A DNA stretch of 64,000 nucleotides, taken from an uncultured Rhodospirillales bacterium. Its GTDB lineage: Bacteria; Pseudomonadota; Alphaproteobacteria; RF32; CAG-239. Location: NCBI GenBank assembly GCA_902761715.1, contig CACWLK010000012.1, positions 20,899 through 84,898 of the forward strand, in the 5' to 3' direction. The number at the start of each line of letters is the position of its first letter. The first letter of the stretch is position 1. The notes beneath the pieces were generated by a model. It made no database searches and was not told where the DNA came from. It saw only the letters and a list, made by a program, of their open reading frames with translations. Shown in pieces: positions 34,727 through 43,390 of this stretch. The translations under genes and the position numbers were made by a program.

Positions 34727-36961
34727 ATGATTTACTTTTCACACATTACAAACCCTTTTCAGCCGAATAAGGGTCGGATAGACAATGTCCTTGATGACGG
34801 CAAAACCGTTTGGGACATGGTCCGGGAACAGAAAGTGGACCTTTCGCGCCCGACAATATGTATGATGGATGGTGCCGCAGTCCTCAGGAAGTTTTGGAAC
34901 GATACCGTTCAGCCGAAATCCTTGGTCTGCTTCATCACTTTGCCACAAGGCGGTGGCGGCAAAAAGTCATCAAATCCGATTCAAGTTGTTTTGATGGTGG
35001 CCGTTGTGGTTGCTTCTGTTTATACCGGCGGTGCTGTAGGAGCGGCTTATGGTGCTGTATGGGGTGGCGTTGCGGCGGCCGGTGTCTCTATGGCCGGGAG
35101 CTTTTTGGTTAATACATTTGTTCCCACCCCAAGGGCATCGCTTAATGGGTCCGGCTCGGCCAACTCCATATCGGCACAAAGTCCGACTTACTCTTTACAA
35201 GCTCAGGGAAACCAAGCAAGGCTCGGTAGTCCGATACCGGTCATTTACGGGCGACACCTGATTTATCCTGATTTTGCCAGTCAGCCTTACTATGCGTATG
35301 CGAACGATGAACAGTATGTTTATCAGCTCCATTGCATTGGTCAAGGTGAATATAACATCGAACAAATAAGAATTGAAGATACTCCAATTGATTCATTCGA
35401 AGAGATTACTTATCAAATAATCAATCCGGGCGAGCACAATACATTGTTTCGTGATGATGTTGTGACTTCGCCTGAAGTTGCCGGGCAGGAACTGCTAAAA
35501 GATGAAGTATGTGGACCTTTTGTATTAAATCCGACCGAAAGTGTTATCGATAAAATAGAGATTGATGTAGCTTTTCAAAGAGGCCTTTATTATGCAAACA
35601 ACAACGGAGGCATGGACAATAAAACCATTCAATGGCGCATTGATGCAAGGCTAATTGACGATGAGGATTTACCCCTTGGTGATTGGTTTACACTAGGTAG
35701 CGAATCATTTACATCAAATAACCACAATAGCATGTTCCGCACTTACTCATATACTGTCGCAAGCGGAAGATATGAGGTTCGCGCCGTTCGTTTAGATGTA
35801 AAAGACACATCTTCACGTGCCGGACATGAAATTAGATGGGCTTCGGCAAAAGGCTTTATTGTATCAAACCCGAGTTACGGCGACGTAACCTTGATCGCCA
35901 TTAAGATGAAAGCCACAAACAACCTGTCACAACGCTCAAGCCGAATGCTTAACTGCATTGTCACAAGGAAATTGCCGACCTGGTCGCCATCAGGTGGTTG
36001 GACCGGCAGAGTGCCGACACGCTCTATCGCCTGGGCAATAGCAGATATCTTAAAGGCCAACTATGGTGCAAGGCTGACCGATAAGTCCATAGATCTTGAA
36101 GGTTTATACCGGCTGGATCAGATTTGGGCCGCACGCGGTGATACTTTTAATGCCGTCTTTGATTCCAAACTGACGGTTTATGATGCCTTGTCGCGAACCT
36201 GCAAAGTCGGACGTTCCGTTCCCTACATTCAAGGAGGGATTGTTCGCTTTGTCCGGGACGAGCCAAAATCAATACCGGTTGCATTGTTCGGGCCAAGAAA
36301 CATCGTCAAAAACAGCCTGACAATTCAATACATCATGCCGTCTGAAGATACAGCAGACAGCGTTTGTGTTCAGTATTTTTCGGACAGGACTTGGAAGAAC
36401 TCGGAGATAACCGGCAGTTTTGAAGGCTCCACTTCAGATAAGACGGCAACTGTTGAGCTTTTCGGTTGTACCGATAAAAACCAAGCTCTCCGGGAGGCCA
36501 TCTATATGGCGTTGGCAAACCGATATCGCCGGCGCATTGTGACATTTTCAACCGAACTGGAAGGTCTGATTCCGAGCTATGGGGATTTGATTTCCATCAC
36601 TCATGATATGCCGCATTGGGGTTCAGGCGGTGAAATACTGTCAAAAAATGACATGACTTTAACGCTATCAGAGCCGGTTGAGTTTACCGAGGGCCAAAAT
36701 CACTACTTGGCTTTAAGAACTCGAACCGGGAGCCTGTCCGGACCATACCGGGTAACAGCCGGATCACTGCCCAATGAGGTTATCCTGCAAGAAACGCCGG
36801 ACATTGAAATTGAGACCGGCACGAATTCAGAACGAACACATTTTGCCTTTGGAACTCAAGATAAATGGGGAACTTTGGCACGCGTTACCGGGATTAAACC
36901 GCGTTCCGGCAAGGTTGAAATCACAGCGGCAATTGAGGACTCAAGAGTTCACACCAACTAA
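34727..36961 (+). CDS. central tail hub / host specificity protein, gpJ-like
   Basis: A 744-aa protein. A gpI-like N-terminal segment holds a glycine-rich hydrophobic stretch (about 84-135, IQVVLMVAVVVASVYTGGAVGAA...). Then LGSPIPVIYGRHLIYPDFASQPYYAY marks the tail hub domain, and later beta-rich parts carry AVFDSKLTVYDALSRTCKVGRS. It is shorter than lambda gpJ (1132 aa), consistent with receptor binding handed to the separate fibres upstream. Confidence 0.87.
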   Translation: MIYFSHITNPFQPNKGRIDNVLDDGKTVWDMVREQKVDLSRPTICMMDGAAVLRKFWNDTVQPKSLVCFITLPQGGGGKKSSNPIQVVLMVAVVVASVYTGGAVGAAYGAVWGGVAAAGVSMAGSFLVNTFVPTPRASLNGSGSANSISAQSPTYSLQAQGNQARLGSPIPVIYGRHLIYPDFASQPYYAYANDEQYVYQLHCIGQGEYNIEQIRIEDTPIDSFEEITYQIINPGEHNTLFRDDVVTSPEVAGQELLKDEVCGPFVLNPTESVIDKIEIDVAFQRGLYYANNNGGMDNKTIQWRIDARLIDDEDLPLGDWFTLGSESFTSNNHNSMFRTYSYTVASGRYEVRAVRLDVKDTSSRAGHEIRWASAKGFIVSNPSYGDVTLIAIKMKATNNLSQRSSRMLNCIVTRKLPTWSPSGGWTGRVPTRSIAWAIADILKANYGARLTDKSIDLEGLYRLDQIWAARGDTFNAVFDSKLTVYDALSRTCKVGRSVPYIQGGIVRFVRDEPKSIPVALFGPRNIVKNSLTIQYIMPSEDTADSVCVQYFSDRTWKNSEITGSFEGSTSDKTATVELFGCTDKNQALREAIYMALANRYRRRIVTFSTELEGLIPSYGDLISITHDMPHWGSGGEILSKNDMTLTLSEPVEFTEGQNHYLALRTRTGSLSGPYRVTAGSLPNEVILQETPDIEIETGTNSERTHFAFGTQDKWGTLARVTGIKPRSGKVEITAAIEDSRVHTN

Positions 36962-36974
36962 GAAAGGACAAACC

Positions 36975-37217
36975 ATGGATTGGATTCAATTTTTACAGAT
37001 CATCTGCGTACCGGCCTTTGGCTGGTTTTTTTATAAACTCGGGGAGCAACGCAAGGAGATTAAAACCCTCGAGCGTGACCTCAACGAGTTCAAAGTTGCG
37101 GTGGCCAAGGAGTATGCCACTCAGGTTAACATCAATCGCCTGGAGACAAAGATTGATGAATTACATCAGCTTTTATGGGAGATGCACAATGAACACACCA
37201 CGCGGCATAAGAAATAA
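36975..37217 (+). CDS. small membrane-anchored coiled-coil protein, lysis region
   Basis: An 80-aa protein with one N-terminal transmembrane helix (about 5-25, QIICVPAFGWFFYKLG) and a coiled-coil tail (about 28-72). AAAGGA precedes the ATG at 36975. It overlaps the next gene by 29 nt. It could be a holin-like or anti-holin protein, but the true holin may be the 37593 gene. Confidence 0.55.
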   Translation: MDWIQFLQIICVPAFGWFFYKLGEQRKEIKTLERDLNEFKVAVAKEYATQVNINRLETKIDELHQLLWEMHNEHTTRHKK

Positions 37218-37596
37218 TAACCCCGGGAACATCCGTTGGGGTTCGGACTGGAAAGGATTAAAAAAGGACGGGAAACAACAAGACCCGTCCTTTTGTGTAT
37301 TTGAAACACCGGAATACGGTATCCGGGCGTTGGCCAAATTACTTCGTAACTATCAGCGGCTCTATGGCCTGAACACGCCTTATCGGATTATCAGCCGATA
37401 CGCACCACCAACCGAAAACGAAACGGTTTCGTATATTGACAGCGTGTCCTGGCAGTTAAACATCACTCCGGACACACCGGTCGACCTTTCGGAAGATGGT
37501 GTTTTGATGGTCTTTATTAAGGCAATCATCAGACATGAGAACGGCATACAACCATACTCTAATGAAACTCTATTGAAAGGAATACAAATGGCATGA
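37189..37596 (+). CDS. candidate endolysin / virion lytic protein
   Basis: A 135-aa protein beginning with RGIRNNNPGNIRWG, an N-terminal motif found in phage structural or muramidase-like proteins. It has FCVFETPEYGIRALAKLLRNYQRLYG and YAPPTENETVSYIDSVS. The position between two small membrane proteins of the lysis cassette argues for cell-wall hydrolysis. A clear catalytic residue set cannot be named, so the enzyme class is open. Confidence 0.6.
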   Translation: MNTPRGIRNNNPGNIRWGSDWKGLKKDGKQQDPSFCVFETPEYGIRALAKLLRNYQRLYGLNTPYRIISRYAPPTENETVSYIDSVSWQLNITPDTPVDLSEDGVLMVFIKAIIRHENGIQPYSNETLLKGIQMA

Positions 37597-37811
37597 AAAA
37601 GCGGCTTTGGATCCCGGTCCTAGGATGGATCCTGTGTTACGGGTTCCTCCACAACTGCCTGATCGCACCTATAACGGGTCTTCCGGTAGTGGACTGGGAG
37701 TATTTATTAACGGCCATGGGCATTTTACTCGGTGTCAGTGGCGTACGAGATATTGGGTTAAAGGAAAGGAAAAAACAAGATGTGGTATCAGATAACAAAC
37801 CTTTGGAATAA
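37593..37811 (+). CDS. holin, 3TM-like family
   Basis: A 72-aa membrane protein (LWIPVLGWILCYGFLHNCLIAPITG...LLTAMGILLGVSGVRD). It fits the phage 'Holin_3TM' family, with two to three hydrophobic helices and a charged C-terminus (KERKKQ). It would permeabilise the inner membrane at lysis. It overlaps the lysin by 4 nt and the i-spanin by 32 nt. Confidence 0.75.
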   Translation: MKKRLWIPVLGWILCYGFLHNCLIAPITGLPVVDWEYLLTAMGILLGVSGVRDIGLKERKKQDVVSDNKPLE

Positions 37812-38001
37812 AGGTAAATACTGGATAATCGCCGGAGCGGTGGCCGTTTTATACATACTCGGCTACCGGCGCGGTAAGGAAAAAGAACAAGTCAAAGTAA
37901 TGAAAGGAACGGTGGACAATGTTAAAACAGCTAAAAAAAGTCGGGACAGCCTGGCTGATCCTGAGCGCGTTAAGCGGTTGCACAACAAATATAAACGGTG
38001 A
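37780..38001 (+). CDS. Rz-like inner-membrane spanin
   Basis: A 73-aa protein with an N-terminal transmembrane helix (about 12-30, YWIIAGAVAVLYILGY) and a charged periplasmic helix. This is short for Rz but has the right topology. The lipoprotein gene at 37919 is embedded in another frame over its end, the hallmark of overlapping Rz/Rz1 spanin pairs that fuse inner and outer membranes. Confidence 0.72.
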   Translation: MWYQITNLWNKGKYWIIAGAVAVLYILGYRRGKEKEQVKVMKGTVDNVKTAKKSRDSLADPERVKRLHNKYKR

Positions 38002-38113
38002 TTTTTGCCTTTTATACGAACCGGTGTATGCGGATTATGAGCATGACACCCCCGAAACTGTCCGTCAAATTGATAGAAACAATGTGGTTTACGATGATTT
38101 ATGTACAAATTAA
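37919..38113 (+). CDS. Rz1-like outer-membrane lipoprotein spanin
   Basis: A 64-aa lipoprotein precursor with a basic N-terminus, a hydrophobic signal and lipobox LSALSGC; the lipidated cysteine is near residue 21. It overlaps the Rz-like gene out of frame and extends ~110 nt beyond it. Usual Rz1 proteins are Pro-rich. This one is not, so the partner assignment rests on gene arrangement and lipobox. Confidence 0.7.
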   Translation: MLKQLKKVGTAWLILSALSGCTTNINGDFCLLYEPVYADYEHDTPETVRQIDRNNVVYDDLCTN

Positions 38114-38210
38114 AAGATTTTGTTTGACTTTTCTTGCAAAAATGGCTCGAATCATAAGCGGAGGTGTCATGAACCTCTATAAACTTAACGTTAAGAAAGG
38201 AAAATTAAAC

Positions 38211-38483
38211 ATGAATAAAACTGAATTTGTTGAAGCAGTTGCTAAAGAAGCCAAAGCTTCTAAAGCCGCCGCAAATGAATTGGTAAACGCTGTTGTAGCA
38301 GTTGTAACAAAAGCCTTGAAAAAAGGTGAATCAGTTCAAATCACTGGTTTCGGTACATTTGAAGTAGCAAAGCGCGCCGCTCGTAAAGGTCGCAATCCTG
38401 CTACCGGTAAAGAAATCAAAATCCCAGCATCAAAAGCTCCTAAGTTCAAAGCCGGTGCAGTTTTGAAAAAAGCTGTAAAGTAA
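38211..38483 (+). CDS. HU-family DNA-binding protein
   Basis: A 90-aa histone-like protein: MNKTEFVEAV..., then ITGFGTFEVAKRAARKGRNPATGKEIKIPASKAPKFKAGAVLKKAV, the HU/IHF signature with the Pro-containing DNA-bending arm. AAAGGA supports the start at 38211; an upstream in-frame ATG at 38169 with its own GGAGG would add 14 residues. It follows the lysis genes but has its own TTGACT promoter-like site near 38126 and a terminator, so it may be a chromosomal-type gene carried by the element. Confidence 0.92.
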   Translation: MNKTEFVEAVAKEAKASKAAANELVNAVVAVVTKALKKGESVQITGFGTFEVAKRAARKGRNPATGKEIKIPASKAPKFKAGAVLKKAVK

Positions 38484-38503
38484 TAAAGTTTTAAATTTAA
38501 TCC

Positions 38504-38538
38504 GCCCTATAGGTTCACGCTTATAGGGCATTTTTTTT
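38504..38538 (+). terminator. terminator after HU
   Basis: GCCCTATA...TATAGGGC followed by ATTTTTTTT, 20 nt after the HU stop. Confidence 0.9.
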
Positions 38539-38540
38539 AT

Positions 38541-38573
38541 AACTCCCTGTGGTAAAACTACAGGGAGTTTTTA
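38541..38573 (+). terminator. second terminator, before invertase
   Basis: AACTCCCTGT...ACAGGGAGTT plus TTTA. The tandem terminators insulate the HU unit from the invertase gene, whose ribosome site begins immediately afterwards. Confidence 0.85.
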
Positions 38574-38588
38574 TTGAAAGGTATTAAA

Positions 38589-39209
38589 ATGATATATGGA
38601 TATATACGTGTCAGCACAGACAAACAAACCGTTGAAAATCAACGATTTGAAATAGAAAACTTCGTCCATAAAGAAAATATTAAAATTGACAGATGGATAG
38701 AAGAAACGGTATCTGGAACAGTTTCTGTTGAAAAACGGAAATTAGGTACCCTCCTACGAAAATTAAAGAAAGGTGATATTTTAGTCGCATCAGAAATATC
38801 CAGGCTTGGTAGGAATTTACTCCAGATAATGAGTATTTTACATCATTGTATGAAGAATGAAGTTCAGGTTTGGACAATTAAAGATAATTATCGCCTCGGG
38901 ACAGATATACAAAGTAAGGTTTTGGCATTTGCATTTGGATTATCAGCAGAAATTGAAAGAAACCTAATAAGTCAGCGAACCAAGGAGGCATTGGCCAGAA
39001 TAAAGGCGGATGGAAAACATCTTGGACGTCCTCATGGTTTTAAGACAATGAAGCGAAAACTAGATGGTAAAAATAAGCAACTTGTAGGGTTATTAGAGAA
39101 AAATGTACCTAAAACTCAAATAGCCAAAATGCTTGGAATTGAAAGAAGCCTTATTTATACATTCTTAAAAGTGCATAACCTGCGCGAATATATTAATAAA
39201 AAGCAGTAA
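38589..39209 (+). CDS. small serine recombinase, DNA invertase (Mpi/Hin type)
   Basis: A 206-aa resolvase/invertase. MIYGYIRVSTDKQTVENQR holds the catalytic serine (S9 from this start). ISRLGRNLLQIMSILHHCMKN and AEIERNLISQRTKEALARIKADGKHLGRPHG follow, with a C-terminal helix-turn-helix (VPKTQIAKMLGIERSLIYTFLK). The sequence is of the 'master invertase' kind known from gut bacteria. Just downstream, perfect 17-bp inverted repeats flank 106 bp at the head of a glycan operon, so its likely job is to flip that segment. GAAAGG precedes ATG 38589. Confidence 0.88.
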   Translation: MIYGYIRVSTDKQTVENQRFEIENFVHKENIKIDRWIEETVSGTVSVEKRKLGTLLRKLKKGDILVASEISRLGRNLLQIMSILHHCMKNEVQVWTIKDNYRLGTDIQSKVLAFAFGLSAEIERNLISQRTKEALARIKADGKHLGRPHGFKTMKRKLDGKNKQLVGLLEKNVPKTQIAKMLGIERSLIYTFLKVHNLREYINKKQ

Positions 39210-39229
39210 AATACTGCGTGGTTTCTAGA

Positions 39230-39369
39230 CGGTGGTTTTTACGACAGCTGTAGGGAAAACCTTTGTTTTTAATGGATTATTCCTTGAAAAATATATGCTT
39301 AGAAGCAAATTTTTTATATTTTTTCCCATGCAAAATTTTTAGGCTTTCAGAATGTCGTAAAAACCACCG
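39230..39369. repeat. invertible segment with 17-bp inverted repeats
   Basis: CGGTGGTTTTTACGACA at 39230-39246 and its exact reverse complement at 39353-39369 flank 106 bp with no gene. The left repeat begins 20 nt after the invertase stop. The inner sequence is AT-rich and contains a short GCTTagaAGC stem followed by T-rich runs that could terminate transcription in one orientation. Size and arrangement match invertase-controlled promoter switches of surface polysaccharides. Confidence 0.8.
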
Positions 39370-39397
39370 ATTTTTCTACAGAAAACTAAAAAATTTG

Positions 39398-39426
39398 TTG
39401 ATTTATTTTTTTGAATAGTGTATGTT
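39398..39426 (+). promoter_or_regulatory. promoter candidate of glycan operon
   Basis: TTGATT (39398-39403), a 17-nt spacer and TATGTT (39421-39426), located between the right inverted repeat and the first glycosyltransferase. It lies outside the invertible segment, so inversion would modulate rather than supply it unless another promoter lies within the segment. The remaining ~80 nt to the start codon hold a CACC...GGTG imperfect stem and an AAAGG. Confidence 0.45.
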
Positions 39427-39508
39427 GTTTCTAGTTCACCGTTTTCGTAACAGTTAAAGGTGGAAAAGTTTTGTTTGTAATAAATAGAAAGGATTAAATA
39501 GACTTGCT

Positions 39509-40510
39509 ATGTCGAAACCTAAAATATCCGTTGTGATGCCTGTCTATAACACAAAGGAAGAATTCTTTCGTGAGGCTATTTCTAGTATTCTTTCACAATC
39601 TTATAAGGATTTCGAGCTTCTTATAGTCGATGACTTTTCTGATACATATATAAAAGATATTGTTAACTCGTATAAAGATAAAAGAATAAAATATTTTAGG
39701 CTTAATAAAAATTCTGGCGCAGCCATAGCAAGGAACTACGCTATTGAAAGAGCTGTAGGTGATTATATAGCTTTTTTAGACTCTGACGATTTTTCAAAAA
39801 AAGATAGATTTGAAAAACAGATAGCTTTTTTCATTAGCAATCCTGAAATCGGATGTCTTGGTACAGCTGTCGATGCTATAGGTGATGATGCAAAGGATGT
39901 AAATTTTATTCCATATAAAACTCATTTTGAGATTGAATCAAATTTAATATTCAATGGTTGTGTCTTTTGTCAATCAAGTGTGATGATTAGAAAATCAGTT
40001 ATCGAAAAAAACAACATTCGTTATAAAAACGAGTATGTTCCCGCAGAGGATTACGGGTTTTGGTTGGATATGGTTGGTCATACAAAATTTGCAATTTTAC
40101 CCGAAAAATTAACAACGTATCGTTATCATTTAGCTAATATTTCTCATACTCAACGTGATATTCAACGTGAGAAAGGAGGTTTGGCGCAAATATGCGCATT
40201 TCAGAAGTACTGCAATATCAAATTTGAAAATATCAATTTATGGTCAAAGTTTTTTATGGGGACCCCTTTTAGTCGAGACGAGCTAAAAGAGTTGGAAGAC
40301 AGAATTGGACCAATTTTAGATTCGCTTATATCCAAGGGATATCCCAAAAAGGATTTAATGTATTTTTTTAAGAAAAAATTCAAAAAACACTTCCATAGAA
40401 CGCGCACAATTCCAGGACAATGGAGACTAATGAACTCTAAATTGAGTAAATTTTTTAGGCTCAAACTGAGATGGAGAATTTTTTATTTTGTAACAAGAGG
40501 CATTTTATGA
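39509..40510 (+). CDS. GT2-family glycosyltransferase
   Basis: A 333-aa GT-A enzyme: [40 protein letters not shown], then [27 protein letters not shown] with the DxD-like SDD, and [15 protein letters not shown] downstream. It transfers a sugar to a growing surface glycan at the cytoplasmic face. First gene of the operon; it ends in an ATGA overlap with the next. The AAAGG before it is 18-20 nt away, so translation initiation may be weak. Confidence 0.88.
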   Translation: MSKPKISVVMPVYNTKEEFFREAISSILSQSYKDFELLIVDDFSDTYIKDIVNSYKDKRIKYFRLNKNSGAAIARNYAIERAVGDYIAFLDSDDFSKKDRFEKQIAFFISNPEIGCLGTAVDAIGDDAKDVNFIPYKTHFEIESNLIFNGCVFCQSSVMIRKSVIEKNNIRYKNEYVPAEDYGFWLDMVGHTKFAILPEKLTTYRYHLANISHTQRDIQREKGGLAQICAFQKYCNIKFENINLWSKFFMGTPFSRDELKELEDRIGPILDSLISKGYPKKDLMYFFKKKFKKHFHRTRTIPGQWRLMNSKLSKFFRLKLRWRIFYFVTRGIL

Positions 40511-41469
40511 AAACTATATTAGTAACCGGAGGAACAGGTTTTTTAGGTTCCAATTTGTGTATAAGGCTAATAAACGAAGGTAATAATGTAATCTGCGTTG
40601 ATAATAATTATACCGGACGTTTGAGTAATATCCAAAAAATAATGAAACACCCAAATTTTCGCTTTATTAAGCATGACATTTGTGAGCCTTTGGTGGTTGA
40701 TGCCAAACTTGACCAGATTTATAATATGGCTTGTCCGGCATCTCCTCCGGCTTATCAGGGAAGTTACTCTATAAAGACAACCAAGACTTGCGTCTTAGGG
40801 GCAATTAATATGCTTGATTTAGCAAAACTGCATCATGCAACCATTCTACAAACATCAACTTCTGAAATATACGGTGAGCCCTTGGTGCATCCTCAAGTTG
40901 AAAGTTATCGCGGAAATGTCAATCCAATTGGCATCAGAGCTTGCTATGATGAGGGCAAGCGTTGTGCAGAGAGTTTGTTCTTTGATTATCACCGTCATGA
41001 GGGTGTTGATATTAAAGTGGTTCGTATTTTTAATACCTATGGTCCGAATATGGACCCGAATGATGGTCGCGTGGTTTCAAACTTTATCTGCCAAGCTTTG
41101 TCAGGGCAAGACATTACCATTTACGGCGATGGACATCAAACACGGTCGTTTTGTTTTGTTGATGACTTGATAGAAGTTTTAATTCGTATGATGAACTCCG
41201 AAAAAGGCTTTACCGGACCAATTAATATCGGTAACCCAGGGGAATTTACCATTAAAGAACTGGCAGAAATGGTGGTTGCAAAAGTCGGTGGTAGTTCAAA
41301 AGTGGTTTATGAAGATTTGCCGTCTGATGATCCGACACAGAGAAGACCGGACATCACATTGGCCAAAACAAAACTCGGTTGGGAACCAAAAGTCAAACTT
41401 AGCGAGGGTTTGGATAAAACAATCGCATATTTCAAAACACAAATAAATCAGTTTAAAAAGGTTGCATAA
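40507..41469 (+). CDS. UDP-glucuronate decarboxylase (UDP-xylose synthase)
   Basis: A 320-aa extended short-chain dehydrogenase with NAD-binding GGTGFLGSN (8-16) and catalytic Y147/K151 in ACYDEGKR, diagnostic of [25 protein letters not shown] also matches. It turns UDP-glucuronate into UDP-xylose with retained NAD+. The UDP-glucose dehydrogenase in the next gene supplies its substrate, so the operon encodes a complete UDP-xylose route. The start at 40507 is coupled to the previous stop. Confidence 0.92.
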   Translation: MKTILVTGGTGFLGSNLCIRLINEGNNVICVDNNYTGRLSNIQKIMKHPNFRFIKHDICEPLVVDAKLDQIYNMACPASPPAYQGSYSIKTTKTCVLGAINMLDLAKLHHATILQTSTSEIYGEPLVHPQVESYRGNVNPIGIRACYDEGKRCAESLFFDYHRHEGVDIKVVRIFNTYGPNMDPNDGRVVSNFICQALSGQDITIYGDGHQTRSFCFVDDLIEVLIRMMNSEKGFTGPINIGNPGEFTIKELAEMVVAKVGGSSKVVYEDLPSDDPTQRRPDITLAKTKLGWEPKVKLSEGLDKTIAYFKTQINQFKKVA

Positions 41470-41470
41470 G

Positions 41471-42769
41471 ATGAAAGTAGGAATTATTGGTACAGGATAT
41501 GTCGGATTACCAACAGGTGTCGGTTTGGCTGAACTTGGAAATGAAGTTGTTTGTATTGACAGAGAACCAAAGAAAATTGATGCCTTAAAAGCCGGCAAAA
41601 TTACACTTTATGAAGATGGCTTGGAAGAACTATTTCATAAGAATGTTAAAGCCGGACGGATTAAGTTTACGACCTCAATGAAAGAAGGTATTGAAAATGC
41701 AGATTTAGTCATTATTGCTGTCGGAACACCGCCACATCCGGTCACGAAAGAGGCGGATATGAAATATATTCACGCCGCCGCAACAGAATTGGCAGAATAT
41801 TTGCAGGGTTATACGGTTATTGCAACAAAGTCAACAGTTCCTGTTGGAACGGGTGACGATATTGAAGCGTTAATCTCTAAGAAAAACCCATTTGCGGATT
41901 TTGATGTTGTTTCTTTGCCGGAATTTTTGCGCGAAGGTTTTGCTGTTCATGACTTTTTCCATCCGGACCGCATTGTTGTTGGAGCTAACACCGAAAAAGC
42001 CCGCAATGTGATTAAAGAATTATACAAGCCTTTTGAGGGTAAAACTCAAATGTTGTTTGTGAAACGTCGTTCAAGTGAAACAATTAAATATGCATCCAAT
42101 GCCTTTTTAGCTATCAAAATTCATTATATTAATGAAATGGCAAACTTTTGCGAGAAAACAGGTGCGGATATTACTGAAGTTGCTAAAGGTATGGGCTTAG
42201 ACAGCCGTATCGGTAACAGATTCTTAAATCCGGGTCCTGGGTACGGTGGAAGTTGCTTCCCGAAAGATACGATGGCAATGTCATACATGGCTCGCCAGAA
42301 TGATGTTGACATGACATTGATTAACGCCGCTATTGCCGGGAATACCAAGCGCAAACAACAAATGGCAGAGCGGATTTTAGAAGCCGTTAAAGGGATTGAG
42401 AATCCGAAAATTGCGGTTTTGGGCTTGGCATTCAAAGACGGCACCGATGATTGCCGTGAAAGTCCGGCAATGGAAATTGTGTATAATTTGCTAGAGCATA
42501 AAGCAAATATTACGGCTTATGACCCGAAGGCGATGGGAACGGCTTGTCAGTTGGTTGGCGATAAAATCAGCTATGCCGATGATATGTATTCTTGTGTTAA
42601 AGATGCTGATGTTTTGGCAATTTTGACGGAATGGAATGAATTTAAGTCCTTAGACCTAAACCTTGCATCAACTTTAATGCGGCATAAAAATATTGTTGAC
42701 TGCCGAAATTTGATTAACGCAGATGAGGCTAAAAAAAGTGGATTTGTGTACAAAGGAATAGGCAAATGA
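41471..42769 (+). CDS. ugd: UDP-glucose 6-dehydrogenase
   Basis: A 432-aa enzyme oxidising UDP-glucose to UDP-glucuronate with 2 NAD+. The N-terminal Rossmann GIIGTGYVGLPTGVGLAE is at 4-21, the catalytic cysteine C262 in GPGYGGSCFPKD, and the C-terminal UDP-binding AVLGLAFKDGTDDCRESPA near 320. It starts 1 nt after the decarboxylase gene and provides its substrate. Confidence 0.95.
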   Translation: MKVGIIGTGYVGLPTGVGLAELGNEVVCIDREPKKIDALKAGKITLYEDGLEELFHKNVKAGRIKFTTSMKEGIENADLVIIAVGTPPHPVTKEADMKYIHAAATELAEYLQGYTVIATKSTVPVGTGDDIEALISKKNPFADFDVVSLPEFLREGFAVHDFFHPDRIVVGANTEKARNVIKELYKPFEGKTQMLFVKRRSSETIKYASNAFLAIKIHYINEMANFCEKTGADITEVAKGMGLDSRIGNRFLNPGPGYGGSCFPKDTMAMSYMARQNDVDMTLINAAIAGNTKRKQQMAERILEAVKGIENPKIAVLGLAFKDGTDDCRESPAMEIVYNLLEHKANITAYDPKAMGTACQLVGDKISYADDMYSCVKDADVLAILTEWNEFKSLDLNLASTLMRHKNIVDCRNLINADEAKKSGFVYKGIGK

Positions 42770-43389
42770 ATGAATTAATTGTGGTAACTAAGGATCACCG
42801 AGAAATACAAACAGATAAATTATCCGGGCTTGATATAGAATGGTTGGGAAAAGATTCGTACGTTAAGATCCATGAACCATTTGTTATAAATAAATGTTTT
42901 TTTCAAGTTGGAGATAATGGACACATTGAAATTCAGGAAAACTCAAATATGTTTGAGCTTTACATCCGAATGGCCGCGGCTAATTCGAAAGTTGAAATAG
43001 GTAATAATTTTATAACGTCTACTGCAAAGTTTATTTTAGCAAGGGGAGGAAGTAATAACTCCATCATTATAGGAAATAATTGCCTATTTTCATACAATAT
43101 CTCTATTTTGACATCTGATGGGCATAGTGTTTTTGATGTGAACACAAAAAAACTCCTAAACAATTCCGGTGGAAATATAGTCGTTTCAGATCATTGCTGG
43201 CTAGGAAATGATGTTTGCCTAACCAAAAGGGCAAAGCTTCCTCAAGATACGATTTGTGCAGCAAAATCGCTAATTAATAAAGAATTTTTAGAAAAAAACA
43301 CAATGCTTGGGGGAATTCCTGCAAAGATTATAAAAAAATTTGTTTCTTGGGATATAAGACATCCAAACGAATATATGAGGGAGGTATAA
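42766..43389 (+). CDS. hexapeptide-repeat acyltransferase
   Basis: A 207-aa left-handed beta-helix protein. Imperfect hexapeptides run from about 60 (VEIGNNFI, IIIGNNCL) to GNIVVSDHCWLGNDVCLTKRAKLPQDTICAAKSLI, ending with GGIPAKIIKKF as in WbbJ/maltose-type O-acetyltransferases. It probably adds acetyl groups to the glycan. The N-terminal ~50 residues are not a standard transferase part. ATGA overlap with ugd. Confidence 0.85.
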   Translation: MNELIVVTKDHREIQTDKLSGLDIEWLGKDSYVKIHEPFVINKCFFQVGDNGHIEIQENSNMFELYIRMAAANSKVEIGNNFITSTAKFILARGGSNNSIIIGNNCLFSYNISILTSDGHSVFDVNTKKLLNNSGGNIVVSDHCWLGNDVCLTKRAKLPQDTICAAKSLINKEFLEKNTMLGGIPAKIIKKFVSWDIRHPNEYMREV

Positions 43390-43390
43390 A

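Noticed and set aside
38574..38588. TTG start five codons upstream for the invertase
   Set aside because: The ribosome site GAAAGG lies just after it, so ATG 38589 is the proper start.
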